36,338 nucleotides of DNA from an uncultured Eubacteriales bacterium (GTDB lineage: Bacteria; Bacillota; Clostridia; Oscillospirales; CAG-382), in NCBI GenBank assembly GCA_934444485.1, contig CAKSCN010000006.1, forward strand, positions 1 to 36,338, in the 5' to 3' direction. The translations under genes were made by a program, and so were the position numbers. The stretch's first letter is position 1, and every line of letters begins with the position of its first letter. The notes below the pieces were generated by a model. That model was given only the letters and a program-made list of their open reading frames with translations. It searched no databases and had not been told where the DNA came from. Positions 31,951 through 36,338 of this stretch are shown one piece after another.

Positions 31951-32883
31951 ATGTCAAAGATATACACATCAGCAGACGAACTTATAGGTAAGACCCCTCT
32001 TCTTGAGCTCACACACATCGAAAAGAAGCTCGGACTCAAAGCGAAGATTCTCGCAAAGCTCGAGTACTTCAATCCGGCAGGATCGGTAAAGGACCGTATC
32101 GCAAAGAAGATGATTGACGACGCCGAAGCCGCAGGAAAGCTCACTCCCGACTCCGTAATCATCGAGCCTACCTCAGGAAACACCGGTATCGGTCTTGCGT
32201 CGGTTGCGGCGGCAAGAGGCTACAGAATAATTATAGTAATGCCCGAGACGATGTCCGTTGAAAGACGTCAGCTCATGAGGGCATACGGTGCAGAGCTTGT
32301 TCTCACTGAGGGTGCAAAGGGCATGAAGGGTGCAATCGCAAAGGCTGAGGAGCTTGCAAAGGAGATTCCGAACGCATTTATTCCCGGTCAGTTCGTCAAC
32401 CCCTCCAACCCTGCGGCTCACAGAGAGACGACAGGTCCCGAGATATTCGAGGACACCGACGGCAAGGTTGACTTCTTCGTCGCAGGCGTAGGTACGGGCG
32501 GAACAATTACCGGCGTCGGCGAATACCTCAAGTCCAAGATTCCGACGGTAAAGGTTGTAGCGGTAGAACCCGAGACCTCCGCAGTGCTTTCAACAGGCAT
32601 CGCAGGACCTCACAAGATTCAGGGCATCGGCGCAGGCTTTGTTCCGGACGTACTCAACACAAAGGTTTACGACGAAATAATCCCCGTTGCAAACGAGAGC
32701 GCCTTTGAAACCGGCAGACTCATCGGAAAGAGCGAGGGTGTGCTTGTCGGAATATCCTCAGGTGCGGCGCTCCATGCTGCAATTGAGGTTGCAAAGCGTC
32801 CCGAAAACGAGGGCAAGACCATTGTCGTTCTCTTCCCCGACACCGGCGACAGATACCTCTCCACTCCCCTCTTTGCGGAGTAA
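31951..32883 (+). CDS. cysK: Cysteine synthase (O-acetylserine sulfhydrylase A)
   Basis: Makes cysteine from O-acetylserine and sulfide with PLP. 310 residues. The PLP lysine is Lys47 in NPAGSVKDR; the substrate loop TSGNTG is at 74-79; the phosphate-binding GTGGTITG lies in the second half. RBS AAAGGAG. It lies 37 bp before the Rrf2 regulator. In Bacillus the Rrf2-type regulator CymR acts in complex with CysK, so this adjacency suggests the same partnership here (inference). Confidence 0.97.
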   Translation: MSKIYTSADELIGKTPLLELTHIEKKLGLKAKILAKLEYFNPAGSVKDRIAKKMIDDAEAAGKLTPDSVIIEPTSGNTGIGLASVAAARGYRIIIVMPETMSVERRQLMRAYGAELVLTEGAKGMKGAIAKAEELAKEIPNAFIPGQFVNPSNPAAHRETTGPEIFEDTDGKVDFFVAGVGTGGTITGVGEYLKSKIPTVKVVAVEPETSAVLSTGIAGPHKIQGIGAGFVPDVLNTKVYDEIIPVANESAFETGRLIGKSEGVLVGISSGAALHAAIEVAKRPENEGKTIVVLFPDTGDRYLSTPLFAE

Positions 32884-32920
32884 TTTAACGAACGCATAAA
32901 CCGAGAAAGGAGGTCGGACG

Positions 32921-33349
32921 ATGCTTATATCGACCAAGGGCAGGTATGCTCTGAGAGTCCTCATTGACCTTGCCGAACACAGAAACGGCGGCTACACACC
33001 TATGAAAGAGATTGCCGAAAGGCAGGAGATATCGCTCAAATACCTCGAGAGGATAGTCCCCGAGCTTACCAAGGCGAAGTACATCGAAGGCATTCACGGC
33101 AAAGGCGGCGGATACAGACTGATAAAAGAGCCGTCCGACTGCAACGTGTGGGATATACTCTGCGTGACCGAGGACGACCTCGCACCGGTATCGTGCTTAA
33201 AAAAGGACGCACCGGCGTGTTCTAGAGCGGCTGAGTGCCGGACGCTTCCGATGTGGGACGGCTTTTACAAGCTCACACACGACTACTTTTCCGGTATAAC
33301 GGTTGCGGACTTGATAAAAGAATCCGCCTCAGACAACTACGTGATATAA
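32921..33349 (+). CDS. Rrf2-family transcriptional regulator (CymR/IscR-like)
   Basis: 142 residues. Winged HTH with the family opening MLISTKGRYALRVLIDLAEH and the recognition area ISLKYLERIVPELTKAKYIEGIHGKGGGYRL. Unlike CymR it has three cysteines, 92, 100 and 106, close in position to the Fe-S ligands of IscR but with spacing C-x7-C-x5-C instead of C-x5-C-x5-C. It may therefore sense an Fe-S cluster, cysteine supply through CysK, or both. Last gene of the metY-cysK operon, strong RBS AAAGGAGG, and followed by a terminator. It probably represses its own operon. Confidence 0.92.
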   Translation: MLISTKGRYALRVLIDLAEHRNGGYTPMKEIAERQEISLKYLERIVPELTKAKYIEGIHGKGGGYRLIKEPSDCNVWDILCVTEDDLAPVSCLKKDAPACSRAAECRTLPMWDGFYKLTHDYFSGITVADLIKESASDNYVI

Positions 33350-33354
33350 ATTTA

Positions 33355-33392
33355 CCCCGAAGCACCGTGATAAGTGTTTCGGGGCGTTTTTT
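33355..33392 (+). terminator. Terminator of the sulfur operon
   Basis: Stem CCCCGAAGCAC / GTGTTTCGGGG (one G-U), loop of 8, then CG and six T. Confidence 0.92.
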
Positions 33393-33423
33393 ATTTTGTG
33401 GTTTTTGCGCTGATCTCAGCCTC

Positions 33424-35085
33424 TCAGCCGACGCTTTTTCCGTCAACCCATTCCGAGCCTTTAACGACATCGTGGAGGTTCTTTTCGGCGTTGTAGACTA
33501 TGTTGTACTCCGTGCCGCTGACACGGTTATCGTCGCTGAATGTTCCGACAAAGCTTGCGTATATTCCCTCGTAAAGCGGATTTCCTTTCGGAGAATACTC
33601 CGTACCCGAGCCGTTCTTTTTGCCGTCCTTCATCTCGCCTATGTACGTGAGAATACCGCTTTGGTAGGTTCTCGCCTTGCCGTTTACGTTGCCGCCGCCG
33701 AACACACCCTCCGCACAAAGATATCCTGCACGGTTATAAAGCTTGCCGCTTCCGCAGTAGAGATTGTTCGCAAATTCACCGGAATACATGAGTCCGCCCT
33801 TCGCCCTGGGAACGACAAACTTCGACACCTCGTTCACAAGGGGGTATTCTTCTTCACCGTAGTCGTCTCTGCCCGCAATTGCGCCGTCATAGTAGGTTTT
33901 GCCGACTCCGTGAGCAACTCCGTTCACAACGTTTCCTCTGTAGTAGAGCAGGTCTCCGCCGTATACAGAAGACCTGAACGGACGCAACGAACTTTCAAAA
34001 TAGTATATTACGCCGTCCGTGTCCGTATAGCCGGGAGCGTAGGTTATATAGGTATCGTAGGGCTTCCGGAAAGGTTCGTACTCCGCTTCGACATTGACAA
34101 GTCTGTCGGTGAGAATTCTGCCGTCGTACACGGGGTTTCCGTCCTTGTATATGGTTCCGGCGAAAGAAACGACATGGTCTTCCTCATCACGCTCGACGCT
34201 CTCTCTGTTTATCGAAAGGTACTTCTTTCCCTCGGTCGTATAACGCACCTGAGTCTTTTCGTCCTCTTTACCCCTCATAACAAGTCCGTAGCGGAAAGAA
34301 TCGTCGAAGGCACAATAGGAAATACCCTGCGCATTTTCGTAATCGGCGGTATAGCGCACCGCACCCTTGAAATTGTCGTTGTAGGTATACACAGAGCCGT
34401 TTGCGTTGTTGACATATGTCACGGTCTCATAGCTTCCGAAGCGGTCGGTTCTCTTATTAACGCTGACGCCGTATTCAAGTGTGCCGTCCTCCGAGAGCTT
34501 TCCTCTTTTCGTCTCCGTGCTTCCGACATAGGGATATCCGTCTTTTTCTCCGTCATAGGTCTCGACCACAGGCTCGTAATCCTTGACCTCGTTCTCGATT
34601 ATCTTCACGTCAAAGCGGCGTTTTGAGTTATCGTATACGCACTCGCCATACTTCTGAAGCCAGTCGGCACGGATAACTGTTCTGCCGCCGATGTTATAGG
34701 AGTCGGCTTTTTCGCCGTCAACGTAGGTCACGATATCGGTGGAGTATATGGGGAATTTATAGCCGAAGCTCTGCACGGCAGGCTTTTTTTCGTTCACAAA
34801 ATCGCCAATATACGCCGTGTACGAAAAAGGCTTGCGGTCTATGGAAAGCGTTCTGTCGGTGGCGTTCCACACAACGTCAAAGCCGTAATTGAGAAGATCC
34901 TCCGCAATGAGGTATGTATTCCCGGCGTAGTTGTACGACTCAATCGGGCAATTGTCGATAAAAACCGTGATATCCGTATCCGTGACCGCACCGACCGTTT
35001 CGGCAGCGCCCGCACTCGCTCCGTATGCACCGGCAGCCGTCATCGCCGCAAGGAAAAACGCTACGCTCTTTCTTAAATTCATCAT
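33424..35085 (-). CDS. Secreted protein with N-terminal stalk-like domains and C-terminal MORN repeats
   Basis: 553 residues. Signal peptide MMNLRKSVAFFLAAMTAAGAY ending at an AxA-type site (GASAGAAET). Residues 35-165 hold two copies of a copper-amine-oxidase-N-like fold (VFIDNCPIESYNYAGNTYLI; TYVDGEKADSYNIGGRTVIR). The C-terminal 180 residues have MORN-type repeats with YxGxxxxGxxxG patterns (YYRGNVVNGVAHGVGKTYYD, YIGEMKDGKKNGSGTEYS). It is probably a cell-surface or wall-associated protein; no enzyme activity is suggested. RBS GGAGGG. A TATAAT box (35195-35200, minus strand) lies upstream, but no good -35 is visible. Confidence 0.8.
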   Translation of the reverse strand: MMNLRKSVAFFLAAMTAAGAYGASAGAAETVGAVTDTDITVFIDNCPIESYNYAGNTYLIAEDLLNYGFDVVWNATDRTLSIDRKPFSYTAYIGDFVNEKKPAVQSFGYKFPIYSTDIVTYVDGEKADSYNIGGRTVIRADWLQKYGECVYDNSKRRFDVKIIENEVKDYEPVVETYDGEKDGYPYVGSTETKRGKLSEDGTLEYGVSVNKRTDRFGSYETVTYVNNANGSVYTYNDNFKGAVRYTADYENAQGISYCAFDDSFRYGLVMRGKEDEKTQVRYTTEGKKYLSINRESVERDEEDHVVSFAGTIYKDGNPVYDGRILTDRLVNVEAEYEPFRKPYDTYITYAPGYTDTDGVIYYFESSLRPFRSSVYGGDLLYYRGNVVNGVAHGVGKTYYDGAIAGRDDYGEEEYPLVNEVSKFVVPRAKGGLMYSGEFANNLYCGSGKLYNRAGYLCAEGVFGGGNVNGKARTYQSGILTYIGEMKDGKKNGSGTEYSPKGNPLYEGIYASFVGTFSDDNRVSGTEYNIVYNAEKNLHDVVKGSEWVDGKSVG

Positions 35086-35264
35086 GTCAAACCCTCCGCA
35101 AAAGTATTCGTATATATCCGTATATTCGACGTAAAGTCAGAGCATTTTGTTCCGTAATTGTGCAGAAAAAATATTGTTGTAATCTATTGTTTACATTATA
35201 CCTCATAACATCGGTTAAATTATTGCTCAAAGGTAATTTTGTTGTAAATTGTCGCAGAAAACAT

Positions 35265-35293
35265 TTGACTTATACAAAATCGGGTGATATAAT
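35265..35293 (+). promoter_or_regulatory. Promoter of typA
   Basis: TTGACT (35265-35270), 17-bp spacer, TATAAT (35288-35293) with an upstream TG (extended -10); about 55 nt leader. Confidence 0.85.
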
Positions 35294-35354
35294 ATCAATT
35301 TGTGTTATAATGTAAAAAAGGTACGCAGTCAAAAAGAAAGGCACGGAGTTATTT

Positions 35355-36338
35355 ATGATAAGAAACGATTTGAGAAACATCGCCATAGTCGCACACGTTG
35401 ACCACGGCAAGACCACGCTCGTTGACGAAATGCTCAAGCAGAGCGGCACTTTCCGTGAGAACCAGGTCGTCGAAGACAGAGTCATGGACAGCAACGACCT
35501 CGAACGCGAAAGAGGAATAACAATTCTCGCAAAGAACACGTCTCTCGTGTACAAAGATATAAAGATAAACGTTGTAGACACCCCCGGACATGCCGATTTC
35601 GGCGGCGAAGTTGAGCGTATACTCAAGATGGTAAACGGAGTCATCCTTCTTGTTGACGCTTTCGAGGGTACTATGCCTCAGACGAGATTCGTTCTCCAGA
35701 AGGCTCTTGAGATGGGACACAAGGTCATAATCTGCGTAAACAAGGTTGACCGTCCCGGCGCAAGAGTATATGAGGTTGTGGACGAGGTTCTTGAGCTTTT
35801 TATCTCCCTCGACGCAAACGACGACCAGATAGACAGCCCCGTTGTGTTCTGCTCCGGCAGAAACGGCACGGCTTCCCTCTCCCCCGACAGTCAGGACAGC
35901 GACCTCCGTGCGCTCTTCGAGACGATAATCAACCACATTCCGGCTCCCGACGTTGACCTTGACGCACCGGCTCAGATGCTTGTTTCGTCGATAGACTACA
36001 ACGAATACGTCGGCAGAATAGCTCTCGGCCGTGTCGAAAGAGGTATAATCAAGAGAAACGAGGACGTTGTGGTCACAAACTTCAACGGCGCTCACGACGA
36101 TTACAGAGCGAAGATTGCTTCCATGTTCACGATAGAAGGACTTAAGCGTGTTCCGGCCGAAGAGGTAAAGGCAGGAGACATCGTATGTATCTCCGGTATC
36201 GAGGGTATCACGATAGGCGATACGATATGCGACGCAAACGCCGTCGAGGCTCTTCCCTTTGTCAAGATTTCCGAACCGACTCTCGAAATGACCTTCTCCG
36301 TAAACGATTCCCCGTTCGCAGGCACCGAGGGCAAATTC
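35355..36338 (+). CDS. typA: Ribosome-associated GTPase TypA/BipA, 5' part only
   Basis: Translation-factor-like GTPase that acts on the ribosome, linked to assembly and stress adaptation. The first 328 codons are in the window. G motifs: AHVDHGKTT (13-21), RGITI (switch I), DTPGHADFGGEVER and NKVD. From about residue 205 comes the domain II beta barrel (MLVSSIDYNEYVGRIALGRV), which distinguishes BipA from EF-G. The full protein is usually about 610 residues, so roughly half is missing to the right. RBS CGGAG, ATG at 35355. Confidence 0.97.
   Translation, partial: MIRNDLRNIAIVAHVDHGKTTLVDEMLKQSGTFRENQVVEDRVMDSNDLERERGITILAKNTSLVYKDIKINVVDTPGHADFGGEVERILKMVNGVILLVDAFEGTMPQTRFVLQKALEMGHKVIICVNKVDRPGARVYEVVDEVLELFISLDANDDQIDSPVVFCSGRNGTASLSPDSQDSDLRALFETIINHIPAPDVDLDAPAQMLVSSIDYNEYVGRIALGRVERGIIKRNEDVVVTNFNGAHDDYRAKIASMFTIEGLKRVPAEEVKAGDIVCISGIEGITIGDTICDANAVEALPFVKISEPTLEMTFSVNDSPFAGTEGKF

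Overview
The window reads as a chromosomal segment of a strictly anaerobic, fermentative Clostridia (Firmicutes), probably a gut or rumen lineage near Oscillospirales or Lachnospirales. The grounds are two [FeFe] hydrogenases, a bifunctional AdhE, a Feo iron system with the small Cys-rich partner usual in Clostridia, a CmpB-type membrane protein, strong AGGAGG ribosome sites and TTGACA/TATAAT promoters. Most genes sit near 50% G+C. I see no rRNA, tRNA, CRISPR array, transposase or phage gene.

Layout, left to right. (1) 1-2529, minus strand: the 3' part of a galactose/glucose (Mgl-type) ABC importer, with the ATPase cut by the window edge and a lipoprotein binding protein. (2) 2835-7736, minus: a five-gene hydrogenase operon. 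It encodes two small [2Fe-2S] thioredoxin-fold ferredoxins, a PAS-containing group C (sensory) [FeFe] hydrogenase, a SpoIIE/PP2C phosphatase overlapping it, and a group B [FeFe] hydrogenase, then a terminator. A possible structured RNA lies in its leader. (3) 7992-11483, minus: adhE with a Rex-like operator over its -10 box, and a co-transcribed aminoglycoside-phosphotransferase-fold kinase. (4) 11667-12952, minus: a FliB-like protein and a small unknown protein. (5) 12974-15116: two 119-bp direct repeats flanking an AT-rich gene for a secreted or lipoprotein-like protein. Each repeat carries a minus-strand promoter. (6) 15184-16122, plus: a LysR regulator with a palindrome over its -10. (7) 16231-19437, minus: feoA-feoA-feoB and a 56-residue Cys-rich membrane protein. 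Four operator-like sites of form GTTAG-N6-CTAAC lie in and before this operon. (8) 19849-21240, plus: a diguanylate cyclase whose membrane half resembles an ECF transporter S component, diverging from feo. (9) 21336-26600: an AraC regulator diverging from a possible new glycosidase, then an acetyl-xylan-esterase-like lipoprotein. A repeat-rich 560-bp gap separates the last two. (10) 27026-29059: a sugar nucleotidyltransferase, a CmpB-type membrane protein and a 30-residue membrane peptide. (11) 29318-30306: an Lrp regulator and SmpB. (12) 30605-33349, plus: a sulfur operon, metY-cysK-Rrf2 regulator, with a palindrome at its promoter. (13) 33424-35085, minus: a secreted MORN-repeat protein. (14) 35355 to the edge: the N-terminal 328 codons of TypA/BipA.

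The genes suggest redox and metal regulation of fermentation. Reducing power can leave as ethanol (AdhE, probably under Rex) or as H2 (hydrogenases). The sensory hydrogenase and its phosphatase could report H2 or redox state. Iron for these Fe-S enzymes enters through Feo, and sulfur is supplied by the MetY/CysK operon. The parts I find least explained are the sensory hydrogenase operon with its leader RNA, the S-component/GGDEF protein beside feo, the duplicated promoter repeats around the AT-rich gene, and the unrecognised glycosidase-like protein.
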